A DNA stretch of 64,000 bases from Paenibacillus alvei DSM 29 (GCF_000293805.1 NZ_AMBZ01000001.1:124001-188000); one strand, 5' to 3'; positions 35,714-44,379 are shown, counted from the stretch's first letter. Notes: a model not told the origin generated them from the letters alone. Made by a program: numbers and translations.

Positions 35714-35875
35714 ATGCTTAAATGGTCAGCCGTATTTTTGCTTATTGCTATCATCGCAGGTGTGTTTGGTTTTTTTGGTATCGTCACAGCGGCGGCTTCT
35801 ATAGCCAAAGCGCTGTTCTTTGTATTCCTTGTTCTCTTCGTTATCTCTCTAGTGACAGGAAAGCGTACATCCTAA
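35714..35875 (+). CDS. DUF1328-family small membrane protein, 53 aa
   Basis: ATG behind GGAGG. The product [20 protein letters not shown] plus [20 protein letters not shown] is two membrane helices with the conserved GFFGI..AA.IAK pattern of DUF1328. Such proteins are often stress-induced membrane proteins. The upstream sigma-B-like sequence suggests general stress control. Confidence 0.85.
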   Translation: MLKWSAVFLLIAIIAGVFGFFGIVTAAASIAKALFFVFLVLFVISLVTGKRTS

Positions 35876-35913
35876 CTGTTATATACGTTACATGCAACCA
35901 ACTGAAAAGAAAG

Positions 35914-35945
35914 AAAAAAGGCTCGTCTGCATGACGGGCCTTTTT
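35914..35945. terminator. Bidirectional terminator between DUF1328 and tcyP
   Basis: AAAAGGCTCGTC pairs with GACGGGCCTTTT over a TGCAT loop, with A/T runs on both sides. Confidence 0.85.
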
Positions 35946-35974
35946 GGCTGCAATTCATTTGAGTATGGCATTTT

Positions 35975-37378
35975 CTAAGACCCATCCTCGGTTGGATGTT
36001 TATTTCCGCGCATGAAAGATTCTTTATCCCACTGTCCAAGCCAGCGCGAAGACAACACCCCTGCGAGCATTGAACCATTCACATTTAATGCCGTGCGCCC
36101 CATATCAATGAGCGGCTCTACAGAAATGAGCAGTCCCGCCAGACCGACGGGCAGGTTCATCGAGGACAACACAATAAGCGCTGCAAATGTAGCACCTCCG
36201 CCAACGCCAGCTACACCAAAGGAACTGATTGCAACAACAGCAATGAGCTGAAGAATGAATCCCGCGCTTAACGGGTTAATCCCTACGGTAGGTGCAATCA
36301 TAACGGCAAGCATGGCGGGGTAAATGCCGGCACATCCATTCTGGCCCATTGAAGCGCCAAACGAGGCGCTAAAATTTGCAAAGCTCTCCGGTACCCCCAG
36401 CTTATCCCGCTGCGTGTCCACATTGATCGGGATCGAACCAGCGCTTGTGCGCGATGTAAATGCGAAAACTAACGCAGGCGTTGCCATCTTCAAATAACGG
36501 GCAGGCGAGATGCCCGACAATCCAAGCAGCATAAGATGAATCAGGAACATGACAATGAGCGCGACATAGGAGGCTATCACGAACCGACCTAGCTTCCATA
36601 TCTCCGCTGGTGCTGTCGTAGACACGACGCGGATCATAAGTGCCAGCACCCCATAGGGCGTCAATCTCAATACCAAAGTCACCATCCGCATGACGACGGC
36701 ATGAAGCGCATCAATAATGGAGGTGAACATGCGCCCATGCTCTGGCTTTTTCCTCGCAACACCTAAGGCCGCAATACCGACAAAAGCGGAGAAAATGACA
36801 ACTGCAATCGTAGACGTTCTTCTTGCCTCCGTCATATCAAGGAAGGGATTCGTTGGTATAAATTCCAGTACCTGCTGCGGAATGGTCATGTCGCGCACTT
36901 CACCGACCTTCTCATTCAAATCCCGTCCGCGTTCGGTCTCTTGCTGCCCTGCCTCCATGTTCACGGCCGACAAGTCAAAAGCCAGCGCAGATCCGATGCC
37001 CACAGCAGCTGCCACAGCAGTTGTCGCAATGAGAATGCTAATAATCACTACACTCATCTTGCCTACACCGGTCTTCGTCGTCACATGCAAAATCGCGGAT
37101 ATGATCGATACGATAATAAGTGGAATGACGACCATATGCAGCAGACTCACATAGCCGCCACCCACAATGTAGATCCAATCATTGAGCACGTGCACGGTGT
37201 CATGCTCAACCCCGTATAGCTGCTGAAGTAGCGCTCCATACACAATGCCTATACCGAGTCCGGCAAATACCCGCTTTGTAAAGGATACATGTTTCTTCTG
37301 CATCCTATAAAGCAAGTAAAGAAGTCCGATTATTACAACAGCATGAACCATCAACCACCAACCGTTACTCACGGCCAT
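35975..37378 (-). CDS. tcyP: L-cystine:cation symporter TcyP (DAACS family)
   Basis: Start set at ATG 37378 behind AAGGAG. 467 residues with about ten helices and the dicarboxylate/amino-acid:cation symporter signatures GGYVSLLHMVVIPLIIVSI, TRTSAGSIPINV, NGCAGIYPAMLAVMIAPTVG and SSFGVAGVGGGATFAAL. The pattern is that of TcyP/YhcL cystine importers. Downstream of a MarR gene with a 73-base gap, probably one operon. Confidence 0.88.
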   Translation of the reverse strand: MAVSNGWWLMVHAVVIIGLLYLLYRMQKKHVSFTKRVFAGLGIGIVYGALLQQLYGVEHDTVHVLNDWIYIVGGGYVSLLHMVVIPLIIVSIISAILHVTTKTGVGKMSVVIISILIATTAVAAAVGIGSALAFDLSAVNMEAGQQETERGRDLNEKVGEVRDMTIPQQVLEFIPTNPFLDMTEARRTSTIAVVIFSAFVGIAALGVARKKPEHGRMFTSIIDALHAVVMRMVTLVLRLTPYGVLALMIRVVSTTAPAEIWKLGRFVIASYVALIVMFLIHLMLLGLSGISPARYLKMATPALVFAFTSRTSAGSIPINVDTQRDKLGVPESFANFSASFGASMGQNGCAGIYPAMLAVMIAPTVGINPLSAGFILQLIAVVAISSFGVAGVGGGATFAALIVLSSMNLPVGLAGLLISVEPLIDMGRTALNVNGSMLAGVLSSRWLGQWDKESFMRGNKHPTEDGS

Positions 37379-37451
37379 TTCACTCCTTGGTCGCAGGAGG
37401 CGCGGACATTCTGATGTCCATGATTCCATCCAGCATCATGTGATGCTTTTA

Positions 37452-37907
37452 TTACTCCCCAACTTCTGAGATTTCATCCAGATTGAGGTTCACTTGCTGG
37501 CAAATGTGCAGAAAATGCAGTAAATCTTCATCCGGTATCCCTTCAAAGTAGCGGGCGAATACAAACTCACGCTGTATTTCCACTGCCTTGACCTTCTGCC
37601 GCCCTGCTTCCGTAAGCTCCAAATAATTGATGCGGCGGTCAAGTTTATCGCGATTGCGTGCAACATAATCCATTTGAGTAAGTTTATCGGTAATGCCCGT
37701 TACTGCGCCAGGTGTCAAACGAAGCTCCTTTGCAACATCGGTTACTTTCATCGAGCCATTCCGGAATAGTAAGTCCAGTACGGCAAATTGAGTCATATTT
37801 ACATTCAAATTCTGCAGCTCCAAATGCCGCTCCCATTGCGTGCGCATCCCACGCAGCATTGAGCGGAAGTTCATCTGAAGTTGGAGCAGCTGTTCACGAT
37901 TAGGCAA
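37452..37907 (-). CDS. MarR-family regulator upstream of tcyP
   Basis: TTG start chosen after AGAGGATG; an upstream in-frame GTG at 37970 is possible. About 151 residues with the winged helix NMTQFAVLDLLFRNGSMKVT, DVAKELRLTPGAVTGITDKL and RNRDKLDRRINYLELTEAG. No cysteine sits at the usual OhrR sensor position. It probably controls itself and the adjacent cystine symporter; GCGTACG repeats lie upstream. Confidence 0.82.
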   Translation of the reverse strand: MPNREQLLQLQMNFRSMLRGMRTQWERHLELQNLNVNMTQFAVLDLLFRNGSMKVTDVAKELRLTPGAVTGITDKLTQMDYVARNRDKLDRRINYLELTEAGRQKVKAVEIQREFVFARYFEGIPDEDLLHFLHICQQVNLNLDEISEVGE

Positions 37908-37959
37908 ACCGTCACATCCTCTTCTATCATCCGTATTCTTCAAGGTACAAGTCCTTGAC

Positions 37960-38028
37960 GCGTACGTCACTTATATACTCCTGTCCAGCAAGACCCGTAA
38001 ACTCATTACTGCGTACGAAAAACGTACG
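37960..38028. repeat. CGTACG repeats upstream of marR-tcyP
   Basis: GCGTACG occurs at 37960-37966 and 38011-38017, with a further CGTACG at 38023-38028, forming CGTACG-AAAAA-CGTACG. Candidate binding sites for the MarR protein. Confidence 0.4.
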
Positions 38029-38036
38029 GAGCAAAG

Positions 38037-38615
38037 TTACAGCTTCAATCCGAAGCGAAGCTTCCACCCATCTTCTAGGAATTTCACTTCCTTGACCTTG
38101 ACCCATTCAGGGAGCTGTGATGATAACGAGAATTCCATCGGTTTTAGCGAGAACCACGAGAGCGGAAGTGAAATGTTCTTCACGCGGGCATCAACGGGCA
38201 CTGCACGAATGGATTGACCGCTGTCGCTCCATTCCAATTCATATTTAATCTTTACTTCAGCCTGCACATGGGAGATGGGCTCCATTTGAATGGTCGCTTC
38301 CATTTCTCGATTTGCAAGCCTTGTCTTCATCCCAGTAATGTTCCACTTTTCCTTCAACGAACGATAAGGCTCAGTTTCCTGCATATGCTGAGAGCCCCAT
38401 CCATTAATTTCTTCCTCGCTAATTTGTATCGTAAGTGAACGATTGTGTACCATTTGCTCCAAACGATCAGCCAAGGACACTTCAACTTGAGGAGGCCAGC
38501 CTATCGCAGTAGAAGGCTGAATGTAAAAATACGCCGCTCCAGCAAGCAAAATAAACAATATGATGACCGTTAACAATCCACGGCGCAGCCACTTCCACAA
38601 TGTCTTCACCCTCAT
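38037..38615 (-). CDS. Membrane-anchored extracytoplasmic protein, unknown
   Basis: About 192 residues: an N-terminal anchor (LLTVIILFILLAGAAYFYI) and a beta-rich exported domain (SLTIQISEEEINGWGSQ, EVKIKYELEWSDSGQSIRAV). The layout resembles YpmS/DUF2140-type lipid-binding-like proteins, but the family assignment is tentative. The start is chosen among clustered ATG codons near GGAAAGG. Confidence 0.65.
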   Translation of the reverse strand: MRVKTLWKWLRRGLLTVIILFILLAGAAYFYIQPSTAIGWPPQVEVSLADRLEQMVHNRSLTIQISEEEINGWGSQHMQETEPYRSLKEKWNITGMKTRLANREMEATIQMEPISHVQAEVKIKYELEWSDSGQSIRAVPVDARVKNISLPLSWFSLKPMEFSLSSQLPEWVKVKEVKFLEDGWKLRFGLKL

Positions 38616-38847
38616 CATCCTTTCCAAATTATTGTTTCACTACCATGTAAACGGGTTACATACTGAACAAGGCAGGGAACATTCCTCATATCACTCCTAT
38701 AATTCGACCTTCATGACCTCATCACGAAATTATACACCTAAGAAAAGGCTATACCATGCTGACTTATTCAGCAAGCCCAGCAATTGGAATGTTTATCTTA
38801 GTAGTAAACCATACCATTGTATAACCATGAGAGAGGAGAATTCAATA

Positions 38848-39492
38848 ATGAAGAAATTAGTGGCAGTGATGGCTTTGTCTTTGGCGTTCAGTACGGTTGC
38901 TGCAACAGGCGCATTTGCTGAGCAAGCAGCGAATACAACTGGTGCCGTGACGAAAGAAACTGTATTCGTAGACCTGGAACAAAACACTACGCTCTATGAT
39001 TCAGTTGGCGGCAAAAAAGTAGGACTCCTAGGCCCCCAAGTGATTTATGTGGAGGCAGCATCGAAGGATGAAAACAATATTACCTGGTACCGGGTATTTA
39101 CATGGATAGGCACAGTGTGGATGAAGGATCCGAATGCTTACAACAAGCTTACACTAAGCTCCAATACACCGATATATAACAGTCCAAACGGCAAACAAGT
39201 CGGCAATCTTAGCGCACAAATCGCCCCAATCATCAATGAGCAAATCGATAATTCCGGATTGATTTGGTATCAGATTAATAGTTATAAAGGAAAAACATGG
39301 GTAAGGAATCCAGAGCAAAGCCAGCTTGTGAAGCTGACCAAAGCGACAGCAATATACCAATCCCTTAACGGCAAAAAGGCAGGCGAATTAAAACCTCAGA
39401 CGGTCACTGTACATGCAGTTAAATATGATAAAAAAGGACAGCGATGGGCCAACATTCCGACCTGGAAGGGCAATATGTGGATGAAATGGTAA
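38848..39492 (+). CDS. Secreted protein with three SH3-like repeats
   Basis: ATG behind GAGGAG; 214 residues with signal peptide MKKLVAVMALSLAFSTVAAT and a GAFA cleavage site. The mature part is three tandem repeats of about 60 residues, each with a LY/IY-x-S-x-x-GKK/Q-x-G core and a terminal W-x-W/R motif (TVWMKDP, KTWVRNP, NMWMKW), like bacterial SH3/GW modules that bind cell-wall polymers. No enzyme domain, so it is probably an adhesin or inhibitor-type wall ligand. Confidence 0.78.
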   Translation: MKKLVAVMALSLAFSTVAATGAFAEQAANTTGAVTKETVFVDLEQNTTLYDSVGGKKVGLLGPQVIYVEAASKDENNITWYRVFTWIGTVWMKDPNAYNKLTLSSNTPIYNSPNGKQVGNLSAQIAPIINEQIDNSGLIWYQINSYKGKTWVRNPEQSQLVKLTKATAIYQSLNGKKAGELKPQTVTVHAVKYDKKGQRWANIPTWKGNMWMKW

Positions 39493-39528
39493 TACCCTTT
39501 TCAAGTGAAAAGGATTGATTTACAGGTA

Positions 39529-39571
39529 TTGACATAAATAATTGCCGTGCATATAATAGTCATAGCAACTA
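39529..39571 (+). promoter_or_regulatory. Sigma-A promoter and operator-like sequence of the MFS gene
   Basis: TTGACA (39529) N17 TATAAT (39552), followed at once by GTCATAGCAACTA (39559-39571). The same layout and near-identical downstream sequence occur at 42297-42339 before the marR gene. Confidence 0.8.
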
Positions 39572-39652
39572 ATATTGATAACGAAGAGGCATAACCATTG
39601 TATAGGATCCATACACGTCGGTTATGCCTCTCTTATCACTAAATAGTTGCTA
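39563..39652 (+). promoter_or_regulatory. Structured leader of the MFS gene with nested hairpins
   Basis: An outer 9-bp dyad (TAGCAACTA 39563-39571 with TAGTTGCTA 39644-39652) encloses a perfect 11-bp stem (GAGGCATAACC 39586-39596 with GGTTATGCCTC 39620-39630). AATATTG at 39571 can also pair with CAATAT near 39658, an alternative to the outer stem. This suggests attenuation; no peptide inside the leader was established. Confidence 0.5.
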
Positions 39653-41119
39653 CGACCAATATCGTCAAAGCAATCTTTTTTTGAAAGGAGGTGTGTTGGT
39701 ATCCCCCCCACTAACACTGGAATCTTTCAAGTCCCGTACCGTGCATTAACGATTGGCATCATACTTATTTTAACAACCGTCGCCTTCGAAGGCCTCGCCA
39801 TTACGACAATTGCTCCCGCACTTGCACAAAGCCTGGAAGGCATCCATTTATACGGTTGGATATTCAGCACATTTTTATTGTTTCAAATTATCGGCTCAAT
39901 GGTTGTAGGACAACAAATTGACAAACATGGTTTAATTGCATCCATACTAATTTCGTTCTCTATCTTTGTAGCTGGCATCGTTATTGCCGCACTTTCCTTT
40001 CATATGTATATGCTTATAGCAGGAAGGGCCCTGCAAGGGTTCGGCGCCGGTGCGCTTGTCACTTGTGTGTACTACATTGTAACTGTCCGTTATCCTGACT
40101 CATTGCGCACCGCCATATTGGCTGCCTTTTCTGCCGCCTATGTGCTTCCCGCACTAATTGGACCCTACATTGCAGGCCTAATTGCCGTTTATGTATCGTG
40201 GCGATTCGTGTTTTGGCTTGTGCTCCCCTTTATTGCGATCGCACTTATCATGACGCTGCCTTCCTTCCGGAGCATAACGAAGTCAGGTAGCTCTCGTGCA
40301 CAAGATAGACACAAGGAAGCGTATGCCGTATTGCTCGCTGTCGGAACAGGGCTTCTACTGACAGGATTAGGCCGAATCGACGATTGGTTGGGCATTGCAC
40401 TTACTGTAATTGGATTAGTCGTCATGGTATTACCGCTCCAAAAGTTGCTCCCGCATGGAACGTTTACTGTAGAACGCGGCTTACCTGCAATTATCGTATC
40501 AAGAGCCCTGTATATTTCCTGTTATTTCGCGACTGAAAGCTATGTGGTTCTCGGACTGACAAAGGTAAAAGGCATATCTGAAGAGAATGCAGGGCTACTC
40601 GTAGCGGCAGGAGCATTGAGCTGGTCAACCGCTGCATGGCTGCAAGCAAGACTGGACAGGCGCGACCAAGGCACTGGCCGAAAAAGGAGAATCACGCTCG
40701 GTTTATGTATTATGATCGTGGGAATTGGGCTCGTCATTACATCCATGCTGTTACCAGGCAGCAACATCGCGATGACACTGTTGTCGCAAATCATTACCGG
40801 TTTCGGTGTTGGGCTGGCTACTCCAACGATCGGTGCCATAGCCCTGCAGCAGGCAGAAGAAGGCAAGGAAGGCGAAGTGTCGGCCACGCTCCAATTCGTT
40901 GATTCATTCAGCATAGCCGTAAACATTGGCATTTGTGGGGCAATTGTAGCCTTAAGCGAAAGTTTTCACTGGGGAATTTACGCAGGTGTCATGATTGCAT
41001 TATCTTTGCAGATTTGCTTTGTCTTATTGAGTCTGATTGCCTCTTCCCGCATTGCGAAGAAGTCAGTCCGCATTGCGAAGAAGTCAGTCCGCATCGCTCA
41101 GTCATCAATCACGCCTTAA
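39647..41119 (+). CDS. MFS drug-exporter-like transporter
   Basis: The frame gives up to 490 residues with about 12-14 helices: TTVAFEGLAITTIAPALAQS, VVGQQIDKHGLIASIL (motif A region), RALQGFGAGALV and a C-terminal half with ATPTIGAIALQQ. The only in-frame start before the first helix is TTG 39647, inside the leader. The strong AAAGGAGG (39684) instead serves a frame that would join the transporter if the C7 run (39703-39709) had one more C. The C-terminus has a duplicated SVRIAKK. Confidence 0.82.
   Translation: MLRPISSKQSFFERRCVGIPPTNTGIFQVPYRALTIGIILILTTVAFEGLAITTIAPALAQSLEGIHLYGWIFSTFLLFQIIGSMVVGQQIDKHGLIASILISFSIFVAGIVIAALSFHMYMLIAGRALQGFGAGALVTCVYYIVTVRYPDSLRTAILAAFSAAYVLPALIGPYIAGLIAVYVSWRFVFWLVLPFIAIALIMTLPSFRSITKSGSSRAQDRHKEAYAVLLAVGTGLLLTGLGRIDDWLGIALTVIGLVVMVLPLQKLLPHGTFTVERGLPAIIVSRALYISCYFATESYVVLGLTKVKGISEENAGLLVAAGALSWSTAAWLQARLDRRDQGTGRKRRITLGLCIMIVGIGLVITSMLLPGSNIAMTLLSQIITGFGVGLATPTIGAIALQQAEEGKEGEVSATLQFVDSFSIAVNIGICGAIVALSESFHWGIYAGVMIALSLQICFVLLSLIASSRIAKKSVRIAKKSVRIAQSSITP
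41048..41089 (+). repeat. 21-bp tandem duplication in the MFS gene 3' end
   Basis: Two exact 21-base copies (41048-41068, 41069-41089) plus a partial third, encoding RIAKKSV twice. In frame, so length can vary without disrupting the protein. Confidence 0.85.
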
Positions 41120-41290
41120 GGCTTGTTATTTGGATTTTATCGGAACCTCATTTGAAATAAAACCGAAAGGTCGGCTCTGTGCCCAAAACTTGCTACTCCT
41201 GTGCTATGCTGACCTTTTCCAACCTGTACGCAATAGAGAAATGACATGAGGAAACAATCTTATTCATATTCATTATCGGAGGTGGACGAT

Positions 41291-42259
41291 TTGGCACGAG
41301 CATTAGTTGTTATTACCCCTGCTGAGGGGCATGTTAACCCATCATTAGGCTTGGTGCAGCAGCTTGTGAAACAAGGCGAGGAAGTCACTTATGTATGTAC
41401 GGAAGAATACCGCGAGCGGATTGAGGCAACAGGTGCGAAAGTGTTGACTTATACGTATGACATGGGATCCTTTGCCGAGGATCCTGTATTGAAGCCTATT
41501 ATTTACAAACATCCTTATCAATTTATCCAGTTCATCCTGCGCGGCATGATCAAGCCGATCATCCCAGAGGTTCTTGCACTGACTGAGCAGGACACATATG
41601 ACTATTTGATTTACGATTATTTATTGGGCTGGGGCGGGCAAATGATTGCCGAACGGCTTGGCATTCCAGCAGTATGCTCCATCACTTCATTCGTATTCAC
41701 GAAACCACTTGGCTCGGAACAAAAAATGACCGCGCAGGAGGAGCAAGAGATGCAGGCGATTTATGATTCCTCGATGGAAATCGCCAAGCAATTAGCTGAC
41801 CGTTATCAATTGTCTGTCCCTGAAATTTCAGATATCTTTAAGGCTTATGGGGAGCTAAAGGTCGTGCATCTCAGCCGTGATTTGCAGCCGGACGCAGAGC
41901 AACTGGATGACAGCTATGTGTTCACTGGCTCATCCATCGTACCTCGCATGGATGCACCAACTTTTAAAGCCCTATATTACAATGTTCCGCTCGTTATGAT
42001 TCCATTAACATCCGATCAGCCTATGGTCGCTCAGCAAGTTCAGAAGCGAGGCGCTGGTGTTATCGTCGATCATCAAAGTCTTACGCCGGAAGTGCTGCGA
42101 AATGCGCTATTGGAAGTATTAAATCACCCTATCTACAAGGAGAATGCCCGCTCCATCGGCAAATCTCTGCGCGAAGCAGGAGGGTATGAACGTGCCGCCG
42201 AGATGGTTATGAAGGTTGTCGGCAAAACGGCTTCACAGCCCCTGTCGACACAGAAGTAA
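41291..42259 (+). CDS. MGT-type macrolide glycosyltransferase with internal deletion
   Basis: TTG start behind GGAGGTGG. The N-terminal acceptor half (ARALVVITPAEGHVNPSLGL through SYVFTGSSIVPR) and the end (ALYYNVPLVMIPLTSDQPMV, QKRGAGVIVD) match MGT/YjiC-family glycosyltransferases of about 395-400 residues. Roughly 75 residues between are missing, including the donor-binding strands and the HGG motif. The join near 41950-41975 stays in frame (PRMDAPTFKALYYN). Probably inactive as a transferase, and perhaps a remnant. Confidence 0.75.
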   Translation: MARALVVITPAEGHVNPSLGLVQQLVKQGEEVTYVCTEEYRERIEATGAKVLTYTYDMGSFAEDPVLKPIIYKHPYQFIQFILRGMIKPIIPEVLALTEQDTYDYLIYDYLLGWGGQMIAERLGIPAVCSITSFVFTKPLGSEQKMTAQEEQEMQAIYDSSMEIAKQLADRYQLSVPEISDIFKAYGELKVVHLSRDLQPDAEQLDDSYVFTGSSIVPRMDAPTFKALYYNVPLVMIPLTSDQPMVAQQVQKRGAGVIVDHQSLTPEVLRNALLEVLNHPIYKENARSIGKSLREAGGYERAAEMVMKVVGKTASQPLSTQK

Positions 42260-42296
42260 CCCGATTTGCATTGCAGCCGACCACCAACCAGCTTCA

Positions 42297-42339
42297 TTGA
42301 CACGTTATTTGTCCTTACCTATAATGGTCATAACAACTA
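42297..42339 (+). promoter_or_regulatory. Promoter and operator-like sequence of the marR gene
   Basis: TTGACA (42297) N17 TATAAT (42320), then GTCATAACAACTA (42327-42339), one base different from the MFS-gene element. An AACAAC-N7-GTTGTT dyad overlaps it (42333-42351). Confidence 0.75.
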
Positions 42340-42407
42340 TAGGGGTTGTTCAAAGCAAGCGCTTTGAGCAATATAATAACGATGTGAATGAACCTGGGGG
42401 TCCACAT

Positions 42408-42833
42408 TTGGAATTAGAAAAGTATATCGGAGTCATTGTTCATCGGGCGGATCTGAAGCTTAATAATTATTATCAGAAGGTCGTAAACCCTTTCGACATC
42501 ACCGTAGACCAATGGGAAATCCTAGTGGTGTTGTGGGAGCAGGAAGGAATTACACAGAAGGAACTTGCAGAGCGACTTCATAAAGACCAGACGAATGTAG
42601 CCCGCATGCTGTTCAAGCTAGAAAAGAAGGGCTTCATTTATCGGGTAACGCATGAATCGGATCGACGATCACTTCGTGTATTCTTAACCGTCAAAGGCCG
42701 AGAGATCAAAGAGGAAATACTAGCCCCATCAATCGAGGCTTATCGGAAAACAATCGAAGGATTGACGGAGGAAGAAGTAGAAACATTCCGCAGAATCTTA
42801 GCCGTCATGCACGACAATGTGAAGGATTTATAA
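42408..42833 (+). CDS. MarR-family regulator of the MFS/glycosyltransferase locus
   Basis: TTG start chosen (TGGGGG upstream; GTG 42384 is an alternative). About 141 residues: dimer helices (LELEKYIGVIVHRADLKLNN), winged helix (ITQKELAERLHKDQTNVARM, YRVTHESDRRSLRVFLTVKG) and a C-terminal helix. Expected to repress drug-responsive genes until a ligand binds. The shared promoter element before the MFS gene and before this gene suggests it controls both. Confidence 0.85.
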   Translation: MELEKYIGVIVHRADLKLNNYYQKVVNPFDITVDQWEILVVLWEQEGITQKELAERLHKDQTNVARMLFKLEKKGFIYRVTHESDRRSLRVFLTVKGREIKEEILAPSIEAYRKTIEGLTEEEVETFRRILAVMHDNVKDL

Positions 42834-42834
42834 G

Positions 42835-42865
42835 AAAGAGGCCGTCCCTATGTGGCGGCCTCTTT
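42835..42865 (+). terminator. Terminator of the marR gene
   Basis: AAAGAGGCCG pairs with CGGCCTCTTT; the stem itself ends in a short T-run. It lies directly after the stop codon. Confidence 0.8.
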
Positions 42866-42929
42866 GTCATGAATCTTCCAAAACAGACGACGGACACAGG
42901 TACAACCATCCCACCTGTTCTGCCATCTG

Positions 42930-44348
42930 TTACAATTCCGGTGAACGATCAAATATGCGGCGTACCTGAAATACTAGCCAAATGACCGTGAATACGATCA
43001 TAATATCAAAGCTCACATTGAACAAAAACAAATGCTTGCCCAAATCCGCTTCTCCATCGCCGACTAGCGGCACCGCGACAGAAATGATAGCAACCAACGC
43101 TACAATGATCGTAACATCAAGTACATGCCGCTTATATTTATTGCGGATATATTCCTTTAATATAACGCCAAAGTAAAGTAAAAAGAAGATAAAGAAGAAG
43201 ATGAAGTTCTTAGGAATCAAATTCTTTTTGCCCTCACTCCAAGTGCTGTAGGTGTACGCTATTGCACCGCGAGGCTGACCCAGTTCCTTCTCATAGCTCC
43301 CTAAGTAATAAGGACGAATGAATGTTGCCTGTGCAGATGCAGCCTCAAGCTTGTCGATGATTCGACTAGGATGGCGCAAATAGTAACCGACAATGTCCAT
43401 ATGTCCAAGCCTAGAGTATACATGCTCCGTCAGTTCAGGCGCATCCTGCTTAATCGGCACATCGGTCTGAAAATAATTTGTTCCAGCAAGTACGGCATAT
43501 TTCTGAGGGATGCCCAGCGCATCCAAGTCCTCTGAGACGTGAGGAGAATCTTTTAAAATGCCGAAAAATATCGTCTGGTACAAATTAATCTGCTTCAATT
43601 CCTTCGGTGCGAAAACATAGATGAGCCCCGTCGTCGCGATCATGAAGGCGACCCCACCGGCAATTACCCGTTTCCAAGATCGGTCTGACCGCTTTCTATA
43701 CAATCGAAGCCCGTACAAAGCGAATACCAATCCTACCGGTGCATTCTGAATTTTGGAAGCCGCCAGTATAAACGCACAAACAAACAACAGTACGAGCCAG
43801 GTAATCGAAGGTTGCTGCTGCCTTGCTAGAATGACGGAAATTGCTGTGGATAGCAGTAAAAACAGGAGTGAGACTGATTCTCCGAAAAAAGAATGAAAAT
43901 AGGCAACATAGCCAATATCGAAAAAGACGAGCAGTACACACAGTGCTGCAGTTATCTGCAGCCACCGCTTGCCAGCGCATGCGTAACGAATAATGACGAA
44001 TAATGTACTTAGCAGCAGCAACGAATATACGATGCCCATTGCCTGCATCGGGAAATAAGATGAATTCAGCACTCTCCCAAGCAGACCTGCAATGAAGACA
44101 AACAGCACTTGCGAGGAGGCATAATTGATCGCAAATGGACCATACTCATATTTGGAATGGCTATATCCGAAATATTTGTCATCATAAGTAAATGTATCGG
44201 GCAGAGGCGATATTCCCCCACTGCGTACAATCCGGTCAAAGTCCCCGTTATCCGCGACTCCGATATATGGCGATGTAAACAGGATGCTGATTAAAATGAT
44301 AGCTCCAATGAATACGGATCCCCAAGCTACCCAATCTTTTCGTCTCAT
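42930..44348 (-). CDS. Polytopic GT-C-like glycosyltransferase (WsfD-like)
   Basis: Start set at ATG 44348 behind GGAGAG. 472 residues with about ten membrane helices. The first loop has PYIGVADNGDFDRIVRSGG, like the acidic catalytic loop of GT-C enzymes and of WsfD-type glycan hexose transferases. The position after gtrB-gtrA genes suggests it transfers a polyprenyl-phosphate-linked sugar onto a wall polymer or protein outside the membrane. Confidence 0.7.
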   Translation of the reverse strand: MRRKDWVAWGSVFIGAIILISILFTSPYIGVADNGDFDRIVRSGGISPLPDTFTYDDKYFGYSHSKYEYGPFAINYASSQVLFVFIAGLLGRVLNSSYFPMQAMGIVYSLLLLSTLFVIIRYACAGKRWLQITAALCVLLVFFDIGYVAYFHSFFGESVSLLFLLLSTAISVILARQQQPSITWLVLLFVCAFILAASKIQNAPVGLVFALYGLRLYRKRSDRSWKRVIAGGVAFMIATTGLIYVFAPKELKQINLYQTIFFGILKDSPHVSEDLDALGIPQKYAVLAGTNYFQTDVPIKQDAPELTEHVYSRLGHMDIVGYYLRHPSRIIDKLEAASAQATFIRPYYLGSYEKELGQPRGAIAYTYSTWSEGKKNLIPKNFIFFFIFFLLYFGVILKEYIRNKYKRHVLDVTIIVALVAIISVAVPLVGDGEADLGKHLFLFNVSFDIMIVFTVIWLVFQVRRIFDRSPEL

Positions 44349-44379
44349 GCAAAAATCACTCTCCTCATAAGAAAAACGG

